64,000 bases of DNA from DASPWW01 sp963803425 (GCA_963803425.1 CAWDMA010000001.1:558001-622000); one strand, 5' to 3'. Positions 49,518 to 58,385 are shown, counted from the stretch's first letter. The notes: generated by a model not told the origin, from the letters alone. Program-made: numbers and translations.

Positions 49518-50626
49518 GGAGCCACCCCGCCCGTGTTGCTCTGCTTGGGGTAGTGGCGCGCCTCCGGCGCGAACTTCGGGTAGCGCTTCCGGTTCAGGAT
49601 CTTGCGGAGCACGTTGCGGCTGCGGGGGTGGTGCCAGATCTTGAACGGGCCGTCCTGCTCCTGTCCCTGGTAATAGACGAGCATCCGGGCCCGCTTGTGC
49701 CTCCGCGCCCATCCGTACATTCGCTTCACCCACGCCGGGTTGTCCTCGCCCCACAGCCCGTACTCGCCGACCACGAAGGGCTCTCGCCGGTATGAGCGGT
49801 AGAACCGGTTGAACCCGTCGAAGTTCGGATAGATCGAGTACATGTCGAGTCCGACCCAGTCCACGTACTTGCGCCCCGGCCAGTAGTCGTGGGGGCCGTT
49901 CGCGGACAGCGCCGGCGACCCGACGGTCTGGGGCACCCACTGAATCGCGACCTTCGGCCGGGGGATTCGGGCGGGGAGGCCGGAATGCTTGTACGGCCCG
50001 CGCGCCTCCATCGGCGCCAGGCCGATCCGCCGCAGCCGGGCGTTGATCGACGACACCCTGCCCCCGCGGACGATCAAGACGAACCGCCGCCACGCCCTCC
50101 GGAACCAGGTGGTCGAGTGGCGTGCCCCGCGCGAGGTCCCATCCGTGTTGAAGGCGCAGTACGGGTTCCAGTGCCCGTTCATCTCCGGCATCAGCCGGAT
50201 GTAGGTCGGATGGCCCCAGCGGGCGAGGTCGTGGCTCAGCCACAGCGGGTAGCCGTCGCCCTTCCCGTGCGCGATCCCGTAAGGGTCGATCACCTCGTTG
50301 CCCCCGCCTGGCGCCGTCGACACGCTGATCATCCCCCGTGCCCGCCCCGCGGTCCAGCGCTGCATCGCCATCGTCGGCCGGGTGCCCCAGGTGTGGAAGG
50401 TCTGCATCACGGCGGGGTGGGCGCGGATCGACTTCCGGAACCGCTGCCAGTCCTCCATCCGCCCCGTCTCCTGCAGGCCGTGGTAGACGCGCTTCTTCGG
50501 CGGCGTGTACGCCCGGCCGGGGGCGGCGGCCGGCGCCGCTGCCGCCCAAGCGGCGAGCACCGCGAGCACCGCGATCAGCTTCGGTGATGGCATCTTCCCC
50601 CGCAACACGCGCCAATCAGGATCCAT
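49514..50626 (-). CDS. Secreted GH26-like glycoside hydrolase
   Basis: About 370 residues. A signal peptide (KLIAVLAVLAAWAAAAPAAA) precedes an (alpha/beta)8 catalytic domain. IRLMPEMNGHWNPYC carries Glu148, matching the general acid of GH26 beta-mannanases (H/P-E-x-N-G-x-W). EPFVVGEYGLWG carries Glu288, matching the nucleophile. WVGLDMYSIYP precedes it as in the family. It may cleave a mannan- or xylan-like polymer, possibly the cell's own glycan. Starts at 50626 (CGGAG six nt upstream) and 50593 (GGGGGA) are both plausible. The tail-to-tail overlap with the foldase gene is only 4 nt. Confidence 0.75.
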   Translation of the reverse strand: MDPDWRVLRGKMPSPKLIAVLAVLAAWAAAAPAAAPGRAYTPPKKRVYHGLQETGRMEDWQRFRKSIRAHPAVMQTFHTWGTRPTMAMQRWTAGRARGMISVSTAPGGGNEVIDPYGIAHGKGDGYPLWLSHDLARWGHPTYIRLMPEMNGHWNPYCAFNTDGTSRGARHSTTWFRRAWRRFVLIVRGGRVSSINARLRRIGLAPMEARGPYKHSGLPARIPRPKVAIQWVPQTVGSPALSANGPHDYWPGRKYVDWVGLDMYSIYPNFDGFNRFYRSYRREPFVVGEYGLWGEDNPAWVKRMYGWARRHKRARMLVYYQGQEQDGPFKIWHHPRSRNVLRKILNRKRYPKFAPEARHYPKQSNTGGVAP

Positions 50627-50682
50627 TCGGGCTCCGCCGGCCGCAGCCACGGTCAGCGACGGTGCAAGCGGGCGTTCATCTG

Positions 50683-50688
50683 TAGCCT
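50683..50688 (+). promoter_or_regulatory. TAGCCT -10-like box before the zinc-ribbon gene
   Basis: The box ends 9 nt before the ATG at 50698, in the divergent region with the glycosidase gene. Confidence 0.45.
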
Positions 50689-50697
50689 GCCGCTGCG

Positions 50698-51204
50698 ATG
50701 GAGGCGCACTCCGAAGAGATGCCGCTGAAGGTGTGCCGGCACTGCTCCGTCGCATCGCGGACGGATGCCGACACGTGCCCGAGCTGCGGCAAGCCGTACG
50801 CCCGCGGTGCCGGCCTCCGTCTGAAGTGGAGCTGGTGGCTCGCGATCCCGATCGTCGCTGCTGCGTTCGCGATCGGGTACTTCGGGATCTCGAAGCTGAT
50901 CGACGGCGGCGGCTCCTCCCACGACGGCGTGATCACGATGGAGCAGGCGCAGCAGGTGCAGACCGGCGTCACGCGCGACGAGCTCGACGCGACGCTGGAC
51001 GGCGAGCAGCCCGCCTTCACCGACAGCCCCGGGGGCAAGCCGAAGAGCACCTGCCTGTACTACGGGCTCGAGGACCAGCCCGACGGCGTGTGGCAATTCT
51101 GTCTCACGGACGCGGACGACAAGGTGGTCAGCTCCGGGCCGGTCGGCTCGGGGGCGCTCGGCACGGGCGCGCCGCAGCCTCCGCCCTCCCAGCCGGCTCC
51201 CTAG
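50698..51204 (+). CDS. Zinc-ribbon membrane protein, unknown function
   Basis: 168 residues. An N-terminal zinc ribbon (CRHC ... CPSCGKPYA, about residues 13-35) is followed by one membrane helix (WWLAIPIVAAAFAIGYFGIS). The outer domain reads ITMEQAQQVQTGVTRDELDA and ends in a Pro-rich tail. The pattern QAQQVQTGVTRDEL followed by CLYYGL faintly recalls SmpA/BamE-like folds, but this is not firm. It is divergent from the secreted glycosidase. No function is assigned. Confidence 0.65.
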   Translation: MEAHSEEMPLKVCRHCSVASRTDADTCPSCGKPYARGAGLRLKWSWWLAIPIVAAAFAIGYFGISKLIDGGGSSHDGVITMEQAQQVQTGVTRDELDATLDGEQPAFTDSPGGKPKSTCLYYGLEDQPDGVWQFCLTDADDKVVSSGPVGSGALGTGAPQPPPSQPAP

Positions 51205-51334
51205 CCGAGCGTTCGTCGAACAGCCGTCCAGGGCGATGCGAGCCCGCTCTCGCGCGGGCGGAGATCTACCGATGGCAGGGTGAGCCCGCGTACGCGGTTT
51301 GCAGGGGAAGCACGAACCCGGCACGGAGGTGCTA

Positions 51335-52111
51335 ATGAGACGGCTCCAGCAGTTGCGGCCCACGCCGGGCCTGGTTGTCGCGTTGATGGCGCTCACCGCG
51401 GCGCTCGCAGGCACGGCGATCGCCGACCCGACGGCGAGCAGCACCGCCCTCAACAAGAAGGGTGTGAAGAAGCTGACCACGAAGCAGATCAAGAAGCTGG
51501 CGCCGTCGCTGTCGGTGGACCATGCGACGACGGCGGACAGCGTCACCACCGCGAACAGCGCCGACACCGCGAACAGCGCCGACACCGCGAAGACCGCCAA
51601 CACGGCGAACCGGGCGGGGAGCGCGGCGCAGGTCGACACGCTGCAGGTCGACCCCGAGACGGTTTCGGCGACGGAGGAGAGCCAGGCCGCCGCACCCGAG
51701 GTCAAGCTGCTGTCGTACGGGCCGTTCACGGTGTACGGCAAGTGCTCCGGCCTCTCGGCCGCCGCCGTGCCCGTGATCGCGAGGGTGTACATCAAGACCA
51801 CGCAAGGGGGAGCCGTGATGACGAGCGATCACGCCGTCCTCGACGGCGAGATCGCCGCGCCCGGGGGCACGGGCTTTCTCGACCCCGGCACAAACGAGGA
51901 CAACCGGGTCCTCGCGGATACAAAGGGCGGTACGGGTCGGTTTGCAAGCGACCTCGGGACGTTCGACGCGGTCCTGGGCTCGACCAAGCTGCAGGGCAAC
52001 GTCGCCGCCTACTCGAAGGCAGGTGATCCGGGTGGGGGCGGCGCCACCGGCACCTACGGCGCCGGCGATCGCTGCATATTCGACGCGTTCGCGACCCAGG
52101 AGGGCGCGTAG
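51335..52111 (+). CDS. Secreted protein with Ala/Asn/Thr (TAN) repeats, unknown
   Basis: 258 residues from the ATG at 51335, with GGAGG 7 nt upstream. A signal peptide (PGLVVALMALTAALAGTAIA) is followed by a basic KKGVKKLTTKQIKKLAPSLS segment. A repeat region follows, with units of six residues such as ANSADT and ANTANR (about 68-92). The C-terminal domain of ~150 residues has no family I know (FTVYGKCSGLSAAAVPVIAR, YIKTTQGGAVMTSDHAVLDG). Such N-terminal K/T-rich and AN-repeat secreted proteins are, in my knowledge, abundant in Thermoleophilia, so this is also a taxonomic hint. A surface or wall-associated role is inferred. Confidence 0.7.
   Translation: MRRLQQLRPTPGLVVALMALTAALAGTAIADPTASSTALNKKGVKKLTTKQIKKLAPSLSVDHATTADSVTTANSADTANSADTAKTANTANRAGSAAQVDTLQVDPETVSATEESQAAAPEVKLLSYGPFTVYGKCSGLSAAAVPVIARVYIKTTQGGAVMTSDHAVLDGEIAAPGGTGFLDPGTNEDNRVLADTKGGTGRFASDLGTFDAVLGSTKLQGNVAAYSKAGDPGGGGATGTYGAGDRCIFDAFATQEGA
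51551..51604 (+). repeat. 18-bp in-frame tandem repeat encoding ANSADT
   Basis: GCGAACAGCGCCGACACC occurs perfectly at 51551-51568 and 51569-51586, with a diverged third copy to 51604. Confidence 0.7.
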
Positions 52112-52209
52112 GCAAATCCGCCTCGGAGCAGCCGCGCGCCGGACCGGGAGGGGCGGGGTCGAATCCCGCCCGTCTTCGGTGCGTGGCGCCTGGCAAACTT
52201 CTCCGGTTC

Positions 52210-53500
52210 GTGAGCGCGATCGAGCAAGTCAGGGCGCGGCAGGTCCTCGACTCGCGGGGCAACCCGACCGTCGAGGTCGAGGTCGTGCTCGCGTCCGGGG
52301 CACGCGGGACCGCGGCGGTCCCGTCGGGCGCCTCGACGGGCGAGTTCGAGGCGGTCGAGCTCCGGGACGGCGGCGGCGCGTGGGGCGGCAAGGGGGTGCA
52401 ACCGCGGTCGCGAACTGTAACGCGAGATCGCAACGGCGCTGGCCGGAGCGGAGGCCTCCGACCAGGAGGGCGATCGATCGGACCATGATCGAGCTCGACG
52501 GCACCCCGAACAAGGGCCGGCTCGGGGCGAACGCGATCCTCGGGCGCCTCGCTCGCGATCGCGAAGGCGGCCGCGGCGGAGGCCGGCGAGCCGCTCTACC
52601 GGCGGCTGGCGGCGCTGTACGGAGGCGGCGAGCCGAAGGTGCTTCCGGTGCCGATGATGAACGTGCTGAACGGCGGCGCCCACGCGGACAACGCGGTCGA
52701 CTTCCAGGAGTTCATGGTGGTTCCCGCCGGGACGGCGAGCTTCGACGAGGCGCTCCGGTGCGGCGCCGAGGTGTTCCACGCGCTGAGGTCGACCCTGAAG
52801 CGAGCGGGGGCTGGCGACCGCGGTCGGCGACGAGGGCGGGTTCGCGCCCGACCTCGACTCGAACGAGGCGGCGCTGGAGGCGCTGATCGCCGGCGATCGA
52901 GCGGGCCGGGTACGAGCCCGGGAAGGACGCGTGGATCGCGCTCGACCCGGCGACGAGCGAGGTGTACGAGGGCGGCTCGTACGTGCTCCGGCACGAGGGC
53001 CGCACGCTGAGCGCCGCCGAGATGGTCGCCTACTGGGTGGGATCTCGCGAGCGCTACCCGGTGCTCTCGATCGAGGACGGGATGGACGAGGAGGACTGGG
53101 AGGGCTGGCGCCGGCTCACCGAGCGGCTCGGCGACCGCGTGCAGCTCGTCGGAGACGACCTGTTCGTCACCAACCCGGAGCGGCTGCGGCGGGGGATCTC
53201 CGAGGGGGTCGCAAACTCGATCCTGGTGAAGCTGAACCAGATCGGCACGCTGACCGAGACCCTGGAGGCGGTTCGGATCGCCCGCGAGGCCGGGTACACG
53301 GCGGTGATCCGCACCGCTCCGGGGAGACCGAGGACACGACGATCGCCGATCTCGCGGTCGGCACCGGCGCCGGCCAGATCAAGACCGGCGCCCCGTCGCG
53401 CTCCGATCGGGTCGCCAAGTACAACAGGCTGCTGCGGATCGAGGAAGAGCTTGGGCCCAATGCGGCGTACCCGGGGCTCGATGCGTTCGCGCGCCGCTAG
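52210..53500 (+). pseudogene. eno: Enolase, seven single-base indels (probable sequence errors)
   Basis: GTG at 52210 starts SAIEQVRARQVLDSRGNPTV. Stepping across frames recovers a full enolase: PSGASTGEFEAVELRDGG, IELDGTPNKGRLGANAILG, VLPVPMMNVLNGGAHADNAV then DFQEFMVVPAG, AVGDEGGFAPDL, YPVLSIEDGMDEEDWEGW, LVGDDLFVTNPERL, ILVKLNQIGTLTETLEAVRI and TGAGQIKTGAPSRSDRVAKY. Bases are missing near 52399-52402, 52421-52425 and 53309-53310. Extra G bases lie in 52468-52470, 52542-52544, 52806-52810 and 52892-52893. All active-site regions are present. Seven independent lesions in a glycolytic gene that is otherwise perfectly conserved point to poor base accuracy here, not decay. The eno-ftsB order is standard. 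Confidence 0.88.
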
Positions 53501-53512
53501 ACGCTGGGGCGC

Positions 53513-53540
53513 TGCAAGCGCGCTTGCACCCGGGGCCCCG
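53513..53540. promoter_or_regulatory. Two adjacent palindromes between eno and the FtsB-like gene
   Basis: TGCAAGCGCGCTTGCA (53513-53528) is a perfect 16-bp palindrome, and CGGGGCCCCG (53531-53540) is a perfect 10-bp one. They lie between the eno stop and the next GTG. They may be an operator for a dimeric regulator or a terminator-like element. Confidence 0.4.
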
Positions 53541-53577
53541 ATGAAGGCGGCGGGGCCCACGGGAAGAACGCTTCGGG

Positions 53578-53910
53578 GTGAGCACCCGCACCTATCGCGT
53601 CTATCGCGTCCGCGCCCGCGGCGGGTCCCGCAGCCGGGTCGACTGGGACCGGATCGGGCGGATCGCGCTGGTCCTGGTCCTGTTCGCGGTGCTGCTCTCC
53701 TATCTCAACCCGGTCGTCAAGCTCACCGACGCGTGGCGCGACTCGCACACCGAGCGGACCCGGTTCGAGCGGCTCACCGCCCAGAACGAGGAGCTCCGCC
53801 GCCGCGAGCAGGCGCTCTCGGACCCGGATGCGCTGGAGCGCGAGGCGCGCGCCCTGGGGATGGTCTCCCCGGGGGAGCGCCCGTACGTGATCCGCGGGCT
53901 GCGGCGCTGA
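53578..53910 (+). CDS. Septum formation initiator (FtsB/DivIC-like) protein
   Basis: 110 residues. A basic cytoplasmic N-terminus (about 25 residues) is followed by one membrane helix (IGRIALVLVLFAVLLSYLNP). A coiled coil comes next (TERTRFERLTAQNEELRRRE, QALSDPDALEREARALGMVS), then PGERPYVI, the typical FtsB/DivIC end. These proteins bridge FtsL and FtsQ at the division septum. Its place directly after eno is conserved in Actinobacteria. The start is GTG at 53578. The next gene begins 28 nt later. Confidence 0.88.
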   Translation: MSTRTYRVYRVRARGGSRSRVDWDRIGRIALVLVLFAVLLSYLNPVVKLTDAWRDSHTERTRFERLTAQNEELRRREQALSDPDALEREARALGMVSPGERPYVIRGLRR

Positions 53911-53938
53911 CGGAGCGCCCCTCGGCGGAGGGCCGCGG

Positions 53939-56047
53939 GTGGTCCTCGAGATGCTGAGCGCGGGCCAGTACCTGGTCGCGGTCGCGGAGATCGCCGTGAT
54001 CGCCGCCTCGCTCGGGTTCGGCGCGCTCCGGTTCCGCTCCCGGCTGCTGCCGGGATGGTCCGGCCCGCCGGCACGACTGGCGGAGCTCGTCGGAGGGGCG
54101 GCGCTGCTCGTGTGGGCGATGGAGCTGCTCGGCGGCGTCGGCCTGCTCACCGAGGCGGGCCTGATCGGGATGTCGGTCGTACTCGGGGTCGGTGTCGGGG
54201 TGGCGGCGGGGCGAGCCCGGCCCCGGCCCGCTCCGCCGCAGCGACCGCCGTTCCGGCAGCCCAGCCAGCTCGCCACGGGGATCGCCGTGCTGGTGGTCGC
54301 GGGCCTGTTCGCGCAGTGGGCGGGGCGCGCGTATCCGAGCCTCCTGTACGGCAGCTACGGGTTCGACGGCCTCTGGTACCACATGCCGTTCGCGGCGCGG
54401 TTCGCGCAGCTGGGCTCGCTGAACGAGCTCCACTTCACCTCCCCGGCGCTGCTCACCTGGTTCTACCCGGCGAACTCAGAGCTCTTCCACACCGCCGGGA
54501 TCCTGGTCACGGGGCGCGACTTCCTCTCCCCGCTGGTCAACCTCGGGTGGCTCGGCGCGGCGCTGCTCGCCGCGTGGTGCCTGGGGAGGCCGTGGGGCGC
54601 AGGCCCGGGGACGGTCGTGGGTGCCGCGGCCGTGCTCGCCGCGGGCGTGTTCGCCGACCAGGCTGGGGAGGGCCGCAACGACGTACCCGCCACCTTCTTC
54701 CTGCTGGCGGCGGCGGCGCTGCTTGCGAACGCCTCCACGACCCGCACCGACCGCTATCTGCCTGCGGCATGGCCGCCGCTGGCACTGGCCGGGGTGGCGG
54801 CAGGGCTCGCGGTCGGCACGAAGCTGAACCTGCTTGCGCCGGTGGCCGCACTGACGCTCGGCGTGATGATCGCGTCGCCGCGCGGGAGGCGGCTGGCGTC
54901 GAGCACGACCTGGATCGCAGCGCTGCTCGCGGGCGGCGGGTTCTGGTACCTGCGCAACCTGCTCCAGGTCGGCAACGCGCTCCCGTGGATCTCCTCGCTG
55001 GGGCCGATCTCGCTCCCGGGACCCGACGGCTACCTGGGCGCGACCCGGGAGCCGCACGCGCTGATCAGATATGCCGGAGACACCGACGTGTGGCGGGAGT
55101 GGCTGCTCCCGGCGCTCGGGGAGCGGTTCGGGACGCTGTGGCCCGGTCTGGTCCTGATCGCGCTGCTCGGGGTGGTGGTGGCGATCGTGCGGGGACGCTC
55201 GATCGTGGAGCGGGTGCTCGGATGGATGGTCGCCGCCGCCGCGCTCGCCTACCCGTTCACGCCGCTGTCCGCGTCCGGGCCGGAGGGGATGCCGCTCGGG
55301 TTCGGCTCCAACCTGCGCTATCTGGCTCCCGTGATCGCGCTTGCGCTGGGGCTGCTGCCGATCGCCGTCGCCCGCCTCGAGCGGCGGTGGCGAGCAGCGG
55401 CGCTTGCCGTTCTCGTCGTGCTCGCCGGGTCGGCAGCCCTGCGCGCCCGCGACGTGGTCACTATCGCGTCCCCGCGGGCCGCCGCGATCACGGGGGTCGC
55501 GGCGCTGGCGCTGCTGGTGATCGCGTGGGCCTACCGCACCGACCGGCTACCGCGGCGGACGCTGGCGCCGGCGCTCGCGATGCTCGCCGTGCTCGCGGTC
55601 GCGCTCGGCTACCAGGAGCAGCGCACCTACCTCGACGGCCGGTATGCGACCAGGGCCGGCGGCAACGCGGAGGATTCGGCGTTCATCTGGGCCCGCAACC
55701 TCCACGACCAGCGGATCGCGACGGTGATCGCCCGCCAGTACCCGCTGTACGGGCTCGACCTCTCGAACCGCGTCGACTACGTCGGGGTACACGGACCAGT
55801 CGGGGCGTTCTCTCCGGTGGGCGGGTGCCACGAGTGGCGCGAGGCGATCAACTTCGGGAGCTACGACTACGTCGTCACCGGGTTCCGGGAGCCGACCGAG
55901 GAGCTCGGCGACCGCCCCAAGCAGCCCCCCGAGGCGGAGTGGACGCGCACGGACCCGGCCACCACGGAGATCATCCACGACCACGCGGTCTCGGTGTTCA
56001 AGGTGAACGGCGAGCTCGATCCCGACCTGTGCGGGAGGAAGTCGTGA
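53939..56047 (+). CDS. Multi-membrane GT-C-type glycosyltransferase-like protein
   Basis: 702 residues with roughly 12-14 hydrophobic segments and a ~120-residue C-terminal extracytoplasmic region. In the first large loop, GSYGFDGLWYHMPFAARFAQ resembles the D-x-x-W-Y-H/D-E motif of GT-C enzymes that use polyprenyl-phosphate sugars. Later, GEGRNDVPATFFLLAAAALL and GTKLNLLAPVAALTLGVMI recall the ArnT/PMT group. It could transfer a sugar to a surface glycan or protein on the outer face of the membrane. ATG at 53951 is an alternative start; CGGAGGG precedes the GTG. Its stop overlaps the next GTG. Confidence 0.72.
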   Translation: MVLEMLSAGQYLVAVAEIAVIAASLGFGALRFRSRLLPGWSGPPARLAELVGGAALLVWAMELLGGVGLLTEAGLIGMSVVLGVGVGVAAGRARPRPAPPQRPPFRQPSQLATGIAVLVVAGLFAQWAGRAYPSLLYGSYGFDGLWYHMPFAARFAQLGSLNELHFTSPALLTWFYPANSELFHTAGILVTGRDFLSPLVNLGWLGAALLAAWCLGRPWGAGPGTVVGAAAVLAAGVFADQAGEGRNDVPATFFLLAAAALLANASTTRTDRYLPAAWPPLALAGVAAGLAVGTKLNLLAPVAALTLGVMIASPRGRRLASSTTWIAALLAGGGFWYLRNLLQVGNALPWISSLGPISLPGPDGYLGATREPHALIRYAGDTDVWREWLLPALGERFGTLWPGLVLIALLGVVVAIVRGRSIVERVLGWMVAAAALAYPFTPLSASGPEGMPLGFGSNLRYLAPVIALALGLLPIAVARLERRWRAAALAVLVVLAGSAALRARDVVTIASPRAAAITGVAALALLVIAWAYRTDRLPRRTLAPALAMLAVLAVALGYQEQRTYLDGRYATRAGGNAEDSAFIWARNLHDQRIATVIARQYPLYGLDLSNRVDYVGVHGPVGAFSPVGGCHEWREAINFGSYDYVVTGFREPTEELGDRPKQPPEAEWTRTDPATTEIIHDHAVSVFKVNGELDPDLCGRKS

Positions 56048-58371
56048 TCCTCGCCGTGTACGGGTGCGCGGCGCTCGTCTGCGTCGCGTCCGTCGCGGTC
56101 GGCCGTGCCCTCCTGGTCGCCCTGGGGCGGCGCGAGTGGACGTGGTTGGCTGCGCCCGCCGGGTTCGCGGCCCTGATCGTGCTGGCGCAGCCGCTGGTCC
56201 GGCTTCCCGGCCACGGCGCCACGGCCGCTGTCGTGATCGGGCTCGTCGCGGCGGCGGCGCTCGTGTACGGGTGGCGTCGGCGCCCGGAGCGGCCCGGCGC
56301 CGGCGAGCTGGCGCGGGAGGCGCTCCCGGTCGCGGCGATCGTGTTGGTGCTCGCCTCGCTTCCGTTCCTGCTTGCGGGTCGGGTCGGCGTGCTCGGCGAG
56401 GGGATCTACACGAACGATCACGCCGCGCAGCTGTTCTGGTCGGAGTGGCTGGCGACCGGGTTCGGGCCCGAGCCCCGCGGGATCGCCTTCGGCTACCCGC
56501 TCGGCCCCCAGTCGGTGGCGGCCGTGATCGCCCGCGGCACCGGCGCGTCGGTGGAGACCGCGTTCGACGGCCTGCTGTTGGCGATCCCGATGCTGACCGC
56601 GCTCGCCGCGCTCACCCCGCTGCGCGATCTGAAGCCGGCGCGCCGGATCGTCGCCGCGGCTCTCGTCGGGCTGCCCTACCTGGCCGCCTCCTTTCTCGCT
56701 CAGAGCGCCTTCAAGGAAACCGCGATGGCGCTGCTCGTGGTCGGGATCGCGATCGGGCTTGCCGACCTGCGCCGCCCGGGGGCGGCCGCCACGGTCGCGT
56801 CGCTGTGCGCGCTCACCGTCGCAACGGTGCTCACTTTCAGCCTCGCCGGCCTGGTGTGGCCGGTCGGCGCCGCGGCGATCTGGTTGGGGGTGGAGGTGGT
56901 GGCGGGGCGGATCGCGCTCTCGCCCGCGCGGGCCGCGGCGGCGCTCCGCCGGATGTGGCCGGTCGTCGCGGTCGCGGCGGCCGCCGTCGCCGTCCTGGTC
57001 GCCGTCCAGGCCGGGGCGGCGGCGAGCTTCGTCGACCGCTTCGGCGACATCCAGTCGACAACCGGACGGCTGTTCAGCTCGGTCTCCCCGCGGGAGGCGC
57101 TCGGGGTGTGGCCGGAGGGAGACTTCCGAGTCGACGCGGTCGGGAACGGCACCGCGCTGATCGCGACCCTGCTGGGGCTTGCGGCGGCTGCCTTCGCCGC
57201 GTGGTGGTGGTGGTCCGGACGCCGCAACCCCGCGATCCCGGCGACGCTCACGGCGGCGGTCGTCGTGTACGCGCTCGCCAGGGCGGTGGGCGGGATCCAC
57301 GTCGAGGCGAAGGCGCTCGCGGTGATGGCGCCGGTGCTGATGCTGTTCGTGCTGCGGGCGGTGCTGGCGCAGTCCACCGCGATCGGGGCGGCCCGGCTCC
57401 TCAGGGAGGGCCTCGCGCTCGCGTTCGTGCTCGCCGCCGCCGTTTCGACCGTGCTGGCGCTGCGGGCGGCGCCGGTCGGGGCGGTGACGCGCGGGGACGA
57501 GCTCGCCTCGCTCCGGGACGAGGTCGCCGGCAAGCAGGTGCTGGTGCTCGCCGCCGACCGGTTCTCGTCCTACCGGCTGCGCGGCGCCCGCCCGGGCAGC
57601 CCCGGCGGGTACGTGCCGAGCCGCGAGGTGAACGGGCGCCCTGGCAAGCGCTGGGACCAGGGCGTCGCGCTCGACTTCGACTCGGTCACCCACCGGGTCC
57701 TGAACGGGTACCGGTACGTGATCACCGCGAACGCAGCGTACGCGAGCACGCCCCCGCCCGAGTTCGAGCGGGTCGCCTCGACGCCCTCGTACACGCTGTG
57801 GAGGCGCGAGCGCCAGCTCCCCGCCCGGGAGGTTCTGGAGGGGCCGAACCAGGCGGGCGCCGTGCTCGACTGCGAAACCCGTGCCGGCCGGCGTCTGGCC
57901 GGGTCGCGGGGAACGGCGACGGTCCTCCCCGAGCCGGTGGTCGGCAAGCCGCGGCAATGGCGGCCGGAGCGCTCGTTCTCGACCGGCGGCTCGGCGACCC
58001 AGACGGTCCGCCTGCACGCCGGGAGGTGGGAGGTCTCGCTCCAGTACCACAGCGCCGTGCCGGTGAAGATCAGCGGGCCGGGACTCGACGAGACGCTGCC
58101 GGCGTCGCTGGAGGGGATGTTCCGGTTCGCGCCGGGCGAGGGCCAGTTCTGGCATGCGGGCCGGCTCCGTGCGGGCGACTCGGGCCCGGTCCGGATCGCG
58201 ATTCGCCAGGGCGATCGCGCCTGGCTGGAGCGGGTGCTGGGCGTGGAGCGGCGAACATGGCTGGGAACGCTGGCGCTGACCCCCGGCGGACCCGCCAAAC
58301 AGGTGCCGCTGTCCGAGGCGTGCGGCCGCTACGTCGACCGCTACCGGGTGGAGCCGGGCGCTCCGCGATAG
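56044..58371 (+). CDS. Large multi-membrane protein, GT-C-like, with extracytoplasmic C-terminal domain
   Basis: About 775 residues from a GTG overlapping the previous stop (GTGA), with GGGAGGAA just upstream. Some 12-13 hydrophobic segments cover residues 1-460. The first loop has GEGIYTNDHAAQLFWSEWLA then TGFGPEPRGIAFGYPLGPQS, where the acidic-polar pair DH may be a GT-C-like catalytic motif. The last ~300 residues are soluble, with beta-rich stretches (GRWEVSLQYHSAVPVKISGP) that look like a carbohydrate-binding or jelly-roll domain. I do not recognise the exact family. Co-translation with the preceding gene suggests a shared pathway. Confidence 0.65.
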   Translation: MILAVYGCAALVCVASVAVGRALLVALGRREWTWLAAPAGFAALIVLAQPLVRLPGHGATAAVVIGLVAAAALVYGWRRRPERPGAGELAREALPVAAIVLVLASLPFLLAGRVGVLGEGIYTNDHAAQLFWSEWLATGFGPEPRGIAFGYPLGPQSVAAVIARGTGASVETAFDGLLLAIPMLTALAALTPLRDLKPARRIVAAALVGLPYLAASFLAQSAFKETAMALLVVGIAIGLADLRRPGAAATVASLCALTVATVLTFSLAGLVWPVGAAAIWLGVEVVAGRIALSPARAAAALRRMWPVVAVAAAAVAVLVAVQAGAAASFVDRFGDIQSTTGRLFSSVSPREALGVWPEGDFRVDAVGNGTALIATLLGLAAAAFAAWWWWSGRRNPAIPATLTAAVVVYALARAVGGIHVEAKALAVMAPVLMLFVLRAVLAQSTAIGAARLLREGLALAFVLAAAVSTVLALRAAPVGAVTRGDELASLRDEVAGKQVLVLAADRFSSYRLRGARPGSPGGYVPSREVNGRPGKRWDQGVALDFDSVTHRVLNGYRYVITANAAYASTPPPEFERVASTPSYTLWRRERQLPAREVLEGPNQAGAVLDCETRAGRRLAGSRGTATVLPEPVVGKPRQWRPERSFSTGGSATQTVRLHAGRWEVSLQYHSAVPVKISGPGLDETLPASLEGMFRFAPGEGQFWHAGRLRAGDSGPVRIAIRQGDRAWLERVLGVERRTWLGTLALTPGGPAKQVPLSEACGRYVDRYRVEPGAPR

Positions 58372-58385
58372 CTCCCCACCCTGGC

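Noticed and set aside
49425..51604. CRISPR-like short repeats
   Set aside because: The repeats at 49425 and 51551 are contiguous 18-bp units inside coding frames with no spacers. No cas gene is present in the window.
52150..52178. tRNA T-arm-like sequence (GCGGGGTCGAATCCCGC) upstream of eno
   Set aside because: No matching acceptor, D or anticodon arms can be found upstream at any sensible spacing, and the loop starts with G rather than TT. It is probably a chance hairpin; a tRNA remnant at an integration site cannot be proved.
29481..53310. Programmed frameshifting or gene decay as explanation of the metG, rsmA, ispE and eno breaks
   Set aside because: There are too many sites, with mixed directions and no slippery heptamer plus structure, and protein sequence is fully conserved on both sides of each. 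Local sequence error is simpler.
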